DNA of 38,955 bases from Oppiella nova (lineage: Eukaryota > Arthropoda > Arachnida > Sarcoptiformes > Oppiidae). Position 1 is the stretch's first letter, and each line of letters starts with the position of its first letter. Where the stretch lies: contig CAJPVJ010000096.1 in assembly GCA_905397405.1 (NCBI GenBank), positions 1 through 38,955 of the forward strand, written 5' to 3'. The translations under genes and the position numbers were made by a program. Below the pieces are notes generated by a model. The model was not told the origin of the DNA, made no database searches, and was given only the letters and a program-made list of their open reading frames with translations. Positions 1-12,924 of this stretch are shown here, one piece after another.

Positions 1-107
1 GAGACACGTCTGCATCGGCATCCGGGCCTTAAATGGGTATATGATTACGAAGAACCGGTCGATGGCTATAGCCATGAGTGTGAACGCAGATATATATACA
101 GAAACGC
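1..107 (-). CDS. sNPF/NPY-Y2-like neuropeptide receptor, second coding exon (partial, runs off the window)
   Basis: This exon reads from 107 down to 1 and is open at the window edge. The first two bases complete a Gly codon begun by the exon at 16722-17139; 35 full codons follow without a stop. The peptide opens GVSVYISAFTLMAIAID, then RFFVIIYPFKARM, and ends PMQTCL. This is the cytoplasmic half of TM3, the DRY-box position and the second intracellular loop of a rhodopsin-family peptide receptor. The IIYPF-x-x-RM pattern is what I recall from short neuropeptide F and NPY-Y2-like receptors. The DRY motif reads DRF. The acceptor (TTTCAG ending at 108) and the phase agree exactly with the upstream exon's donor. 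The exon is too short for simple ORF detection; the call rests on motif order, phase and shared strand. TM4 to TM7 must lie outside the window. Naming the receptor subtype is inference. Confidence 0.9.
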
Positions 108-1136
108 CTGAAAGCATACAAATCAGCGAAATGTTAAGTTTGCACACAATTATTGCAATGTTTTTGATTTAATGGAAATATCGTATAAATATATAGCGAT
201 ATATTTATTACATAATTCTTGAAGTGATTAATGGATATTAAAGTGCTTTTTGTGAGATTTTTTTTTGTGAAAACGGATTTTTTGTAACATTAATATAAAA
301 TGTGAAAATAGACTGCATTTAAGATGTTTTGAATTTTGTGTTATAATAGTTAATCCATTGATAAAAGAAAGTTTTTTTTAAAAATATTTTTTGATCACAC
401 GTTTTAAGAAAAGAAAAACTATTTAAATATTTAAATAATATGCTTAAAAATGTACATTTATTATATATTTTATCATTTAATATAATCAATAAAATAGACT
501 ATTTAAAATTATAATGTATACCTTGAAAGTTTAAATATATTTTTAGAAAATTGATAAAAGCAATATTTATCATAAAATTCAATATAAAAGCACAATACAC
601 TGATCTAATTAAATTTTAAGCATATCTTATGTAGAAAAATACATGTTAAATAGATTGATATACAGTTGAATTAAATTGAAAAACTAGTGTTTGTGAACTC
701 TGGAAATGAAATGCAATTTTTCACATAACCCCTGATCTATTCACATCCTAGATCCTAGATCAAATCCTAGATAAATATTTGTAAAATTTGATGAATTATT
801 TATGTTATTCTTATTATTTCACAAATCCATGTAATTCTGGGCTCACTATATAAATGTCATAAACACATTCACACTAAAAATCACAACACCATAACGTTAT
901 GCAAATTTATTATTTAATTTTAAAATCATATTCAACCACTTTTACTGTTAAAATTGAAAATAATATTTAATACAAGATTTAAATTGTATTTTAACTATAA
1001 ATTCCCGTTAAATAACGTTAAATATACCAGAATTGTGTTCAGTATAATGCATGTAAATTATAAAATGTAAATTATAAAATGTAAATTATAAAAAATTGAA
1101 AATAATTTCATTGAACATATTGATAATATACAAATC

Positions 1137-1391
1137 AATTTGCTTGCTATATGTAAATTAAGGTTTATTAGATTTAACCAATATAATATTATTCAAAATA
1201 AAAATAATTAAATATATAAATATAATCAATTATAAAGAATAGGGATTAAAAAATTATGACAGAAAATTTGCTTGCTATATGTAAATTAAGGTTTATTAGA
1301 TTTAACCAATATAATATTATTCAAAATAAAAATAATTAAATATATAAATATAATCAATTATAAAGAATAGGGATTAAAAAATTATGACAGA
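1137..1391. repeat. 127-bp direct repeat, two copies separated by one base
   Basis: Positions 1137-1263 recur at 1265-1391 with no difference that I can see. The single base between them is A (1264). The bases flanking the pair do not match, so the repeat length is exactly 127. There are only two copies, and no element is recognisable inside. Two other pairs in this intron have the same geometry, which points to an unmerged contig overlap rather than a natural tandem duplication. Confidence 0.95.
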
Positions 1392-3964
1392 TAATAAGAA
1401 TTCAATGTAATTAAATATTAAATCATAATTCATTTATTAAAATCATATACACTAGTAGTTATTATTCATAATGTTTGTGGTATTAAATTATATTTTATTG
1501 GTCATCCGTTTATTACAAACCTATAAATGACAAGATGCTCATGAATTTTGTCGTATAGCACCGGTATCTGAATACCTATACTGTATACAAAACATTATAA
1601 TGTGGATCATGAATTAAGTTCCCTACGGTCAGTGGGTATGGCATCGGGAATGTTAACTACATTTGGGGATAAAATTAGAGGGAATAGTATATAAAATTTG
1701 GGAATTCAAAGCAAATAAACGGCACTTTATTTGTATTTGTATTGAATAAACAAAATATTGGGCATTCAATATATTTGCAACCATAACAAATCATGAAAAT
1801 ATTAAATTTTTTATAGAGTAATTAAATATAGTTTCTATTAATTAATAAAATTCAATGTTTAATATAGTATAGACATGAATTCACAGGAAGTGTATTCATA
1901 GTGAATATAATAGTTTTTCATTTTTGTTTTCTATTTCAATTAATATATTGTAACCCTTTGTTGTTATATACATTTAAAAAGGTTATGGCCCAGAATATTC
2001 AGTGTATTGAATAAAAAATATAATTATTTAGCAGAATATTTTTCAATAAACTTTTAGATTAGTTAGGTGCCCATTAATTTCTATTCTAATGTATATCATA
2101 CTAAAATCAATTGCATTAAAGGCTTTTTATTTATTATACTTCTAAATAACTTTTATATTATATGCCATTAGTGTTAATTGAAAAAACTTTTTTCTCGCGT
2201 TTAGTGATTTTTTCTGGTGTTTGTATTTTAACTTAAACTCTAATTACCAGTATAAAAAATATTTCGGTGTCAAATATAGCATAAAAGTCATTATCATAGG
2301 ACTAAAAATATGGTTTTTAATTATACGATAGATTGAAATTTTTTGATTAAACCTGAGAGCTATTAGAAAATGCCCGTTTAATTATAATCATTATTATAAC
2401 GTTATTCAAAAAACATATTTTTAATTTTTTATCTACAAATATGCCTAACATTATAATTGAAAACAATTTATGATAAATAATTGAAAACATAACTAGAACC
2501 TCGATTAATCTGGGGTTTAATTTGAGTTCAAATAAGTCACAATGTTTTATTTAAAACATATAACCTCTATTCATTTATATCTATTCAGATTTTATATAAC
2601 TATTTTCTCACATAATAAATACGAGGATAACAGAAATCACTGAATAATAGCGAAGGAAATGAAGATTTATTTGAATCAAAACACATAAAAAATAAATTAA
2701 AAAGCATTGGATAATCAAAAGAGACACAACTATAAGACAAATGTGTATTTGATTTACAATTAAAATAGACGTCGGAATCGGATATACATATACAGTGTAT
2801 GCGGGGATTAAAAGGGCAAATATTCTGCTCTCAAATTACTCGTGAATTTATATTGGGTTCAGTGTTTGGCTGTCTGTGCGCGCCGTTGGGTTTTGTGTAC
2901 TATTCCTAATGAATAATATAAATCTCACATTGTATTTATCCAGTGATACTACCGGTGCCAGGACTGTAAGCTTAGCGATTATGATCAACTGAAATCACTG
3001 ATAGTCGTAACGATTTATCATTCAATCCAATCAATTGATGCAAAATATTGAAAATACAATATTATAGTTTTGTTTAAAATTTTAATCCAGATAAAATAGT
3101 GGGCATAATGATTTGATTTTAATAACTGACAATATAATTCATGGTTAGCCTGGCAGCCCCTGAATTTGTACTGTAGATGTATTTTGTATATTTAGAGAAT
3201 AGGGTTTAGAGACTCAAAATTGCACTCACATTATATAAGACACTGACAATCAGTTTCATATAATGAGTTATTTTATTTTGTGTCTCATTATACCGGGACA
3301 TAGTGTGCTCATCACAAAGTAAACCCCGTAAAATAAATGTCCAGAAAATTAAAAATAATCCCACCAAGTTATTGTTATATAAAATATAATTATCTAAATT
3401 GTATTCAAACAGTCAAATTAGATTTTGCAATTGAAAAGTGCATACACGCATAGGGAGTGCCACCCTTGGCTATACTCCCGGTAATATATCGCACATTATT
3501 TGGATAACAGTATCTTTTTTGGACGCAATTTGTCTGAACTAACAGATTATGTGAGAGATTATTTGCATTAGAAAAGTCTGATTGCTATTCATTACAAACA
3601 GTTGTGACCTAACATTTCAAATCTTCAGTAATCGCTGAAAATTGCGATTTTAGTCGTTTTGTGATGTGTTTAGTGTTGTATTCAAACGTATAAAACAACA
3701 AAAATAAAAATTTCCGCATAATTTTGATTACACACTTTTTTGTATAAACATGTTAGGTTTTACCTATAGCTTCATTAGACTGTTTGAGATTAAAAACATT
3801 TTATTAAATAAATTAGACTTAATCTATAAAAGTAAAGATTTTGGGAAAATATAATTTATAAACAAAAATAAAAAAGTTATTCATTTTTTGTTGGCAAAGT
3901 CTTAATTAAAATCCCAGAATATACTAGTAATTCTTATAGTGATTCTTGTGTATTAATATTTTCT

Positions 3965-3970
<6 letters not shown>

Positions 3971-4002
<32 letters not shown>
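3971..4002. repeat. (CT)16 microsatellite
   Basis: An uninterrupted CT tract of 32 bp within the receptor intron. Read on the transcribed minus strand it is (GA)n. Confidence 0.97.
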
Positions 4003-4004
<2 letters not shown>

Positions 4005-4757
4005 TATTCTCTCATTTTATTCTTTATAATTGTTTTAATTGACAGGACGTGACAACAACTGAATAGAAAAACTCTTCATACCCTTCAATGCTTGGCAATG
4101 GAAGTGAATATTCTTTAGAATAACTAAAATCCAATGTCTTTTCATAAACTTTGCTCTGATTGAGTGCCAAAATATGCAAAAATCTTATTATAAAAGTGTT
4201 TCATAATAGAGATATTTCACTGGAAAAATTCAACTAAAAGATGTGCAAGATGCATTCAGAAAGAGTGACCATAGAGCTTACATTAAACACGGTCTTTGTA
4301 AGCAAATTTTACGTTTAAGTTGGATTATTGTCAGTGATTTATTAATTCCTGAAGTTTACTCATATAATCATATACCGGAGTCCCTGTAATACGTGGACAT
4401 TTTGGTGATGACAGGCGTTGTATAATACATTACCGTTTGCTAAGAATATTCTTATATTAAATTCTTGAGATAAAATAGTTTTTGTATAGTATTTAATACG
4501 TGAAAAGGTGTTAGGCTATATAAAATTGATATAAGATAAGATTTTTATGTACTTATAATGTTATACAAATATTTTGAAATGAAACTCTTTGAGCTATACT
4601 TCAGGCATTTCTTATATTTTGGCAAATTGATTTTTTTTAGAAAAAAAACTTTTATTAACAATAAATAAGTTTTCACGCATAAAATATTTCTTTGATTAAT
4701 ATTTGAGATAAAAATTATCAAAATTAATATTTTACTATAGAGAAAAATGTAATTAAG

Positions 4758-5012
4758 GTTACTTTTTGTTTAATATAAGATTTTTATACAATATTAAGTC
4801 TAGATTAATGTGGGAGAAAATATTAATTTGAAAGTTTTAAAATACAATTTCAATAAAATATTTTCAAGTAGGTTTTTGATTGTAAGTTACTTTTTGTTTA
4901 ATATAAGATTTTTATACAATATTAAGTCTAGATTAATGTGGGAGAAAATATTAATTTGAAAGTTTTAAAATACAATTTCAATAAAATATTTTCAAGTAGG
5001 TTTTTGATTGTA
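4758..5012. repeat. 127-bp direct repeat, two copies separated by one base
   Basis: Positions 4758-4884 recur at 4886-5012, identical by eye, with the single spacer base A at 4885. The flanking bases (4757 against 4885, and 4885 against 5013) differ, which fixes the length at 127. The geometry is the same as for the pairs at 1137 and 8431. Confidence 0.95.
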
Positions 5013-5194
5013 TTCTCACTGGACAAATATTTGAGGAACTAAAATTTAATTGATATTTTATACTTGAATTATTTATAAAGAATTATTAATAGAACTTGTT
5101 AAATTAATATTTATTCTACCACGATATAAAAATGTATTTTATCAAAATAAATCTTCGTATTTTAAATTTGTATTCAAAAATTTCCAGACATAAT

Positions 5195-5666
5195 TGAGAT
5201 TGCATATCAATTCATAAAAATATAAAAAGGTTTTTCTATTCATAAATTTGACAATTAGACGAAACGAATATAAAAATATTTATTTAAAAAATGAGTTTTT
5301 GTTTAAAATATTTTTCATTTTGGTTAATTCACGGCCTACTTATAGTACTACTCTATTATTTAAATGTATTATTCAAAAACAATTGCAATGAATTATACAT
5401 AAAATGAATGACTGAATGAACGAAATAAAAACATTATTAAATCAAAGTCAGTGCACATGAAAAGCAATTTTGCTTTCTTTTTTATCAATTTATTTCTATA
5501 TATTTATAATTGAATAGAAAATGTAATTCAATGAGAATTGCAATATCTTTGTGAGATATTAAGATACCAGTGCTACCATCACTAACTGTATTACTCGGAT
5601 AATCATGAATAATGTATGACTAGATCCTATCAAAAACATTCGCTACACAAGAATTATAACGATAGT

Positions 5667-5702
<36 letters not shown>

Positions 5703-6222
5703 GTTGACACACAGATTTGATATAGAGTTTGATGAGTGAAATGATTGGACGCATAAAAAGAGATGATAGCCTTTGAAAGCCCTTTCAGACAATCAGTTTT
5801 TAAATGCATGACTTGTGTCGACACGAGACGACAAATTGGTGTTTGACTTATAGCTCGAGTGAGACTTAAAAGCATAGGTTTCTCTCGACAGAAGTGCTCC
5901 CATATTATTGGGAAACCGTATCCTTATTTGAACAGTTAGTCTCCATTTGTTATCAAAAAAATCTCTGATAAAATGAATTATAATGAAGTAATCGTATTGA
6001 ACCGCATATAATGTAATTTAAGACAAAAACTGATTTATATAGTAAATTACTGTATAGTAATTCAATTAAAATCACAATGACTTATTGATTCATTTGTTTT
6101 ATAACTTATGTTAACAATGGGTTTATTTAATCAATGTTTGCCAATATTTTATTCATTTATTGCGAGTTTATTTACTATAAGATGTTAAAAGTTTGGTTAT
6201 AATAGAGGGAGAGCCATGAAAT
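5195..6222. repeat. 1,028-bp segment duplicated across the N at 6223 (copy 1)
   Basis: This segment starts TGAGATTGCA and ends GCCATGAAAT immediately before the N. It recurs at 6224-7265. The only difference I see is the GA tract: 32 bp here (5668-5699) against 46 bp, with one GG interruption, in copy 2. The segment has no recognisable gene. It is best read as the end of one contig. Confidence 0.95.
5668..5699. repeat. (GA)16 microsatellite
   Basis: An uninterrupted GA tract inside copy 1 of the N-flanking duplication. Confidence 0.97.
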
Positions 6223-6223
6223 N
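6223..6223. other. Single-N assembly gap
   Basis: This is the only ambiguous base I noticed in the window. It lies exactly between the two copies of the 1-kb duplication, as expected where two overlapping contig ends were abutted with a one-base gap instead of being merged. Confidence 0.97.
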
Positions 6224-6696
6224 TGAGATTGCATATCAATTCATAAAAATATAAAAAGGTTTTTCTATTCATAAATTTGACAATTAGACGAAACGAATAT
6301 AAAAATATTTATTTAAAAAATGAGTTTTTGTTTAAAATATTTTTCATTTTGGTTAATTCACGGCCTACTTATAGTACTACTCTATTATTTAAATGTATTA
6401 TTCAAAAACAATTGCAATGAATTATACATAAAATGAATGACTGAATGAACGAAATAAAAACATTATTAAATCAAAGTCAGTGCACATGAAAAGCAATTTT
6501 GCTTTCTTTTTTATCAATTTATTTCTATATATTTATAATTGAATAGAAAATGTAATTCAATGAGAATTGCAATATCTTTGTGAGATATTAAGATACCAGT
6601 GCTACCATCACTAACTGTATTACTCGGATAATCATGAATAATGTATGACTAGATCCTATCAAAAACATTCGCTACACAAGAATTATAACGATAGTC

Positions 6697-6734
<38 letters not shown>

Positions 6735-7265
6735 GAGAGAGATGGGTTGACACACAGATTTGATATAGAGTTTGATGAGTGAAATGATTGGACGCATAAA
6801 AAGAGATGATAGCCTTTGAAAGCCCTTTCAGACAATCAGTTTTTAAATGCATGACTTGTGTCGACACGAGACGACAAATTGGTGTTTGACTTATAGCTCG
6901 AGTGAGACTTAAAAGCATAGGTTTCTCTCGACAGAAGTGCTCCCATATTATTGGGAAACCGTATCCTTATTTGAACAGTTAGTCTCCATTTGTTATCAAA
7001 AAAATCTCTGATAAAATGAATTATAATGAAGTAATCGTATTGAACCGCATATAATGTAATTTAAGACAAAAACTGATTTATATAGTAAATTACTGTATAG
7101 TAATTCAATTAAAATCACAATGACTTATTGATTCATTTGTTTTATAACTTATGTTAACAATGGGTTTATTTAATCAATGTTTGCCAATATTTTATTCATT
7201 TATTGCGAGTTTATTTACTATAAGATGTTAAAAGTTTGGTTATAATAGAGGGAGAGCCATGAAAT
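6224..7265. repeat. 1,042-bp segment duplicated across the N at 6223 (copy 2)
   Basis: This is a direct copy of 5195-6222, starting at the base after the N and ending GCCATGAAAT at 7265, beyond which unique sequence resumes. The 14-bp length difference is fully explained by the longer GA tract at 6697-6742. It is best read as the start of the next contig carrying the same locus. Confidence 0.95.
6697..6742. repeat. (GA)23 microsatellite with one interruption
   Basis: A 46-bp GA tract with an internal GAGGGA, inside copy 2 of the N-flanking duplication. It is the same locus as the tract at 5668 but 14 bp longer, consistent with allelic length variation. Confidence 0.97.
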
Positions 7266-8430
7266 GATTATACAACAAATACTAATGAGATTGTATAAAA
7301 TATTTCTATATAGAAATTCTGTATAAATGCTTATTCTGTATATTTTATGAGCAATTCGTTTCAAATGTTCTTTACATAAAAGTCAAGAGTTTTTCTAACT
7401 TTAGTGGCTATTCATCGCTATTGATATTACCCTTTGACGACCCCTTACCCTAAGTAACAATTTAGGTATTTTAAGACTCTCTTGTGTTTAATGTAAACAA
7501 CAATTTTCTATCTATTCTTTCGCGCAAATAAATCCCGTATTATATCGGAATAAAAAGTAGACTTATGTTGAAAAATCTCTTACTTTTTTGTACACTATTT
7601 TGTAAATCACTTCAACAAAAGATGTCATGATTTCGGGCATTGTATGAAACACTTGACACATGCGACAACAAAAATGAAAAATACAAACAACTCTTATATA
7701 ACACACAAAATTATTGCCGACATTTGTAGTGCTATTTCGTTAAAATGATTTTATTATTATCGTATGAAAAACATTGATTTCTCAAAAATACTTTGTGGTT
7801 GCGATAAGCATTCGTGACTCGAAAGTGTAATTTTATTATGATTTTTATTAAATAAATATATTTTTTATGACACCATTAGGAGTATAACCTGGGGTTTGGT
7901 GCAAGCGTATGGATATTTCAGTACTCGTCTGTTAATTGAATTGTCATTATTAATTTAATGTATTATTTGTTTGTAGTTTTTTAGTTTTTTGCTTTAATCT
8001 AATCAAACTTTCCATTCAATGTATTAACACTTCAATTTTCAAGTCATGTCTTTCCAGCGAATTGTTTTTGTTATTTAATTAAAGTTTATTTTGGATTTTG
8101 TTTATGGATTTTATTTCATATTAAAGTCGGAAATAGTCTTATTTTAGTAAATCTTTTAGCATACGTTTCATAATTAAATATATTATTTCCAGTGAATGTC
8201 TGTTAATAAGAAAATTATTATATTAAATATAAGAAAATTATTTATATAACCATTTGCTGATCATATAAATATAAGTTAAATGTTTAGTTAATATAATATT
8301 AATGAAAAGATTTATTGATATGACTTGTAAAGACTTATGACTAATAATACAATAAAAGGTTTTTTATTAATAAACTTGATTTATATATATGACATATATT
8401 TAAATATTATTAAACAAATTACCTTTGCAT

Positions 8431-8685
8431 TCACAACACAAACCTTTGCTACCATTTCTCAAATGACTTGAATCCGTACAAAAGTTTTCTTGATTTTCCA
8501 CTCCTTTCTTATGGATACAAATAAAATAGTTTTTCTGTATCCTATCGATCGAGACATATCACAACACAAACCTTTGCTACCATTTCTCAAATGACTTGAA
8601 TCCGTACAAAAGTTTTCTTCATTTTCCACTCCTTTCTTATGGATACAAATAAAATAGTTTTTCTGTATCCTATCGATCGAGACAT
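8431..8685. repeat. 127-bp direct repeat with one mismatch, copies separated by one base
   Basis: Positions 8431-8557 recur at 8559-8685. The spacer base is A (8558). One substitution is visible between copies (TCTTGATT in the first, TCTTCATT in the second, a G-to-C change). Flanking bases do not match, so the unit is 127 bp, as in the pairs at 1137 and 4758. The mismatch means the copies are not one k-mer simply printed twice without change. Confidence 0.95.
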
Positions 8686-8994
8686 TTGTTAGGATTTATA
8701 TCTATTCCATGGACTTAAGAAATTTTTGTTATTTCTTGATTTTCTCCCTTTTGGGACTATATTTTACACTTTTGTGAAGTCATATCTAAACAAACGATTC
8801 AATTCGCTATTATATGGTTCACACAATAAGTTCTGGTTATATCAAGTCTTCCCACAATATCACAACTTTTTAGAAACTCGTATATCGATTAGACTTTTAC
8901 ATAAATCTATTGAACATAACTAATACTACAGTATATAACAATATCTGGTATTTGTTTTATGTTTAGTTTATATTTTGTATCAATACGTAAAACA

Positions 8995-8998
<4 letters not shown>

Positions 8999-9036
<38 letters not shown>
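8999..9036. repeat. (TC)19 microsatellite
   Basis: A 38-bp uninterrupted TC tract in the receptor intron. Confidence 0.97.
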
Positions 9037-9037
<1 letters not shown>

Positions 9038-11505
9038 AAAGTCAAACATGTGTGGGTTTAGTATAAATGGTATCAATTTTAACGATTTTATCAGTGAATA
9101 TCTTTTGTATTTTAGAGAATATTCTTATAGAAAATAAACTTTTGAAACGAGAAAAGAGTCTCAAAATCGGCACATGAATACGGATGTCATAAGCATTGGA
9201 GCTGAATATCTGGTCAAGTCATCCGTGATATCAATTGAAGCACTTTTTGTATAGCTTTTGCAACAAAATTCTTTAAAATACATATATTTGTGATGAAGAA
9301 TTGAAATAACTTATATTTAATATAAAGATATAATATTAAAATTTTATTAAACAAACTACCGACAAGTTTACTGCATATGAAATGAAATATGTATAGAAAT
9401 ATATGTTTTTGTTAAATTGTTTTATTTTATTACACAAACTTTTTCAATCATTTTTATGAAGTTATCAAACAAAAAACTTTTAATAAAATTAAGACATGAT
9501 CATAAATTATATTAAATATGCTTTAAAGCTATTTTTGTAGGCAATGGAAATAATTATATTTTTTGTATGAGGTTTTGTATTCATGCAAATTATCATTAGT
9601 TTTATATGTTTTATTTAATTGAATTCTTATGTACGAATTGACCCGGGGTTACAATAAATTAATTTTTATGTATGAATAAAAGTAATTAAAATTTGATTTC
9701 ATTTTTCAAATCTACATACTTATAATGAGTTTCGTATAAACTATTAAATAATAAATTCATTAACTATTTTTAGAAATATATTATGAATATATATTTTTAC
9801 ACAATTTATAATATTAAACAATTCAAAACACATTTTATTGTCGAGGTTTATGAAATTATTATTAATTAATATCAATAAGTAATGTAATTCTGAAACAAAT
9901 GTAATCCATAATAATTTGAAATAAAATAATCATGAAATCAAATTTTAATTAAATGTTTGCTCATAATAACAAAATAAAATTATAGGTATTATGATAAATA
10001 TAATACCGAATCTATTGTCATAGAAACTAATGTATATTTTAATGCTAAGTAATATAATAAAATAATAAATATACAGATTTTATGTCAAAATTAAAAATTT
10101 TACTTTTTCGCGTTAATTATGGTGTAAACCGTAACAGAAATTTATATAAACAGCAAAACATTAAATAAATAATATATGCGATGAAATATATATTATAATA
10201 ATTGATGGGAGGATTAGATTAGATTAAAGAGATTTTTGCGCAAAATATTTACGAAATGCAAACATATCTTCAGAAAAATCTATTTATAGCTCAAAAATAT
10301 TAGACTTTTCTCTCATATATTTCCCTCAAATAATCGCATATTTTATGCCCGAAAATCTTTACTCAAGAAAATATTCAATCATAAAGTGTGTGAAGAATTA
10401 TATATTTCTCAAAACTAAGGTCTCCTATAATATAGTGATCGCCAATAATGTAGTAGAAAATGGATGAATGATTGAAAATCTTATCGCATGAATGAATGGT
10501 ATATTTCTATCCACACCGAGTGTGTCGTTAGTCATTTGAAATACAGTTAACTCTCGGTATTAACATTAATATGTAGGTATATACTGTAATATATATTACT
10601 TAATATTTATTTTATTTGCATTAGATATAGATTTTAATATTTAAGAAATTTGTAATTAATATTTCGTGATTTAGAAATTTTATGTAGAAATGTATATTTA
10701 AATATCTTGTTATGTAATGATATAAAAAAATGATGTAAAACTCAAGGATTAGCCTATAAGTCAAAAAGTTATAAAAAGGAAAGTTTTAATATATTTTATA
10801 TACAAATTAATAATGCACAAAATAATTCCCTTGCTACTAAATAAGTTAACTTATATTCAGATTGAAATAGATTTTCTTTGAAACTCAATTAATTATAATT
10901 AGAGTTATATTTGAAGATTTTATTTAAGAAATAAAGATCTCATTGATTTGAAATCTCTTTCTCTCTAATAGTTTTAAGAGGATTTAAATGCCAAATGATT
11001 TATTGCTTTTAAAAAATATATTAAATAAGTTATTCTGCATTTTCCTAAGAAATGATTTCTCATATGAATTGAAAGTAGGATTTCTTTTTGACTCAATTAT
11101 ACTAAAATATACAAAATATTTATTCATCATTATCACAAATATTACGTTAAATATGTTATACTAAAATATTAAGTTAAACTCAAATAAAATCCCTTTTGAA
11201 TGTCATTTGAATGATTTTAATATTGTTAAAAATTTCCATTTATTAGTACATTGCAATGTATGGAAATAATGCGAGTATTAAGCTTTAAAAACTAATATTA
11301 AATCGATATAACAAAATATTGTAGCATGCAAGATGAAATATAATTTAATGCACCAAGTAGAAAATATTATAATAACATAAACACAGATTTATTATCGAAG
11401 TTTAAGTTTAAATATCACACGTAATCCTACTTTAGATTTCACACAAATAAGTAGTTTGCATTTGAATACATATTTTGAATACATATTGTGAATACATTTC
11501 AAAAG

Positions 11506-11558
11506 GATATATATTGTATATCATATTAGTATATATAGTATATTATACAATATATATC
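11506..11558. repeat. A+T-rich inverted repeat (15-bp arms, 23-bp loop)
   Basis: The left arm 11506-11520 (GATATATATTGTATA) is the exact reverse complement of 11544-11558. It lies in the large intron just after a short local repeat of GAATACATA-like units (about 11464-11498). It could form a hairpin; there is no sign that it is a transposon end. Confidence 0.7.
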
Positions 11559-12879
11559 TCGAAAAATTTATAATTCCTGTTTAGAAAATAAATTCCCTTT
11601 TTTGTGTAAAATGTATTTATGATTTAAAATTTTCAATTTTCAAGTATCACATAAGAAGTTCAAATTCTTGCGATTTGTTTCATAGTAAGAGCCCATTTAT
11701 AATGTAAATGGTAAATTTAAATTCAAAAAATATACACTTCAATTGAATACACGAGATTGAATGTGAGTTTTTGAATTAGTTTATAAACAACATAATAAAT
11801 TCTGCAATTCTTACGATACATTACAAAACTTTTAAATATTTACAATGCTATTACCAACAAAACCCAATTTAAAAAACAAAAAAAACTAAATATAGTCTTA
11901 GAAATAGATTTTTAAATATCATTTAAATCTGTTTTCTTACAAACATTATCGTAAACCTAAGACATTTAAGATTTTATTATCACATTTGCTAAATAAAAAA
12001 TAAATTAAAAGATATAATAAGCAAAATTATAATGCTACAATGAGTTATAAATATTAGACAAAATTAAATTTTATGAATAATTTTCTTGAAATTTTTATTT
12101 GTTTTCTGTGTTTCTATAATACCGTTTCATATGATGACAAATACGGGTCACATAACAGCGACAAAGGGATACAATTTGCGACAAATGATTAATAAAATAA
12201 AATTTATATTTCCTTTAATAATGTTTTTGTCGATTCTGTAGACATAATACCAGAATCGAGTTGAGGGGTGTTTTGTACACAGAATTCGTGTTTATAAAGT
12301 AGTAAGAAATTCGTGTCATATCTTAAACATGTGAATGAAAATGAAGTGATTTTCATGCAAATATGTTTGTCCAACATTGTAAACAATATAATAGCAATTT
12401 TCTAAGTGCTTGTGACGTATAATTTTATTTCAATTTTATTATTAGGAAAAATCTATTCACATACATGTAATTTGCATACAATTATGTTTGAAATGTACCG
12501 AAAATATTGGATTAAACTTTAAAAATAGTATTTTAAATGGCAATAAGCAATGCTATGAAAACAATCGTAAATTTAACAAATTTATTCCGTTATAAAAGTC
12601 TAATTAAATTTTACTTTTAGTATAAAACAAACTATAATTCCCATGTAATAGACAAGGAATTTTAGAAATATTGTGAAAACTATTTGAATAATTTGTTGTT
12701 ATTGTAAAATTCAAACATCATGTGCTCTATGGAGTCAAACTAATTATTAATTTATGTTTTGAATCAATTTGTTAGCGTTTATTATCCTTTGAGGCATTTA
12801 TTGGCATCAAATAATATATTTATATAATTCTGAAGCAAACTATCCACCCCTGACAATTAATTAGAAATACAATAAATTA

Positions 12880-12884
<5 letters not shown>

Positions 12885-12918
<34 letters not shown>
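12885..12918. repeat. (TC)17 microsatellite
   Basis: A 34-bp TC tract in the receptor intron, followed by a degenerate CTCTATCTCT tail. Confidence 0.96.

Positions 12919-12924
<6 letters not shown>

Noticed and set aside
5654-6918. Two near-identical minus-strand open frames rich in Leu-Ser
   Set aside because: They read through the GA microsatellite and are the same locus represented twice across the N gap. The Leu-Ser run is a translated repeat.
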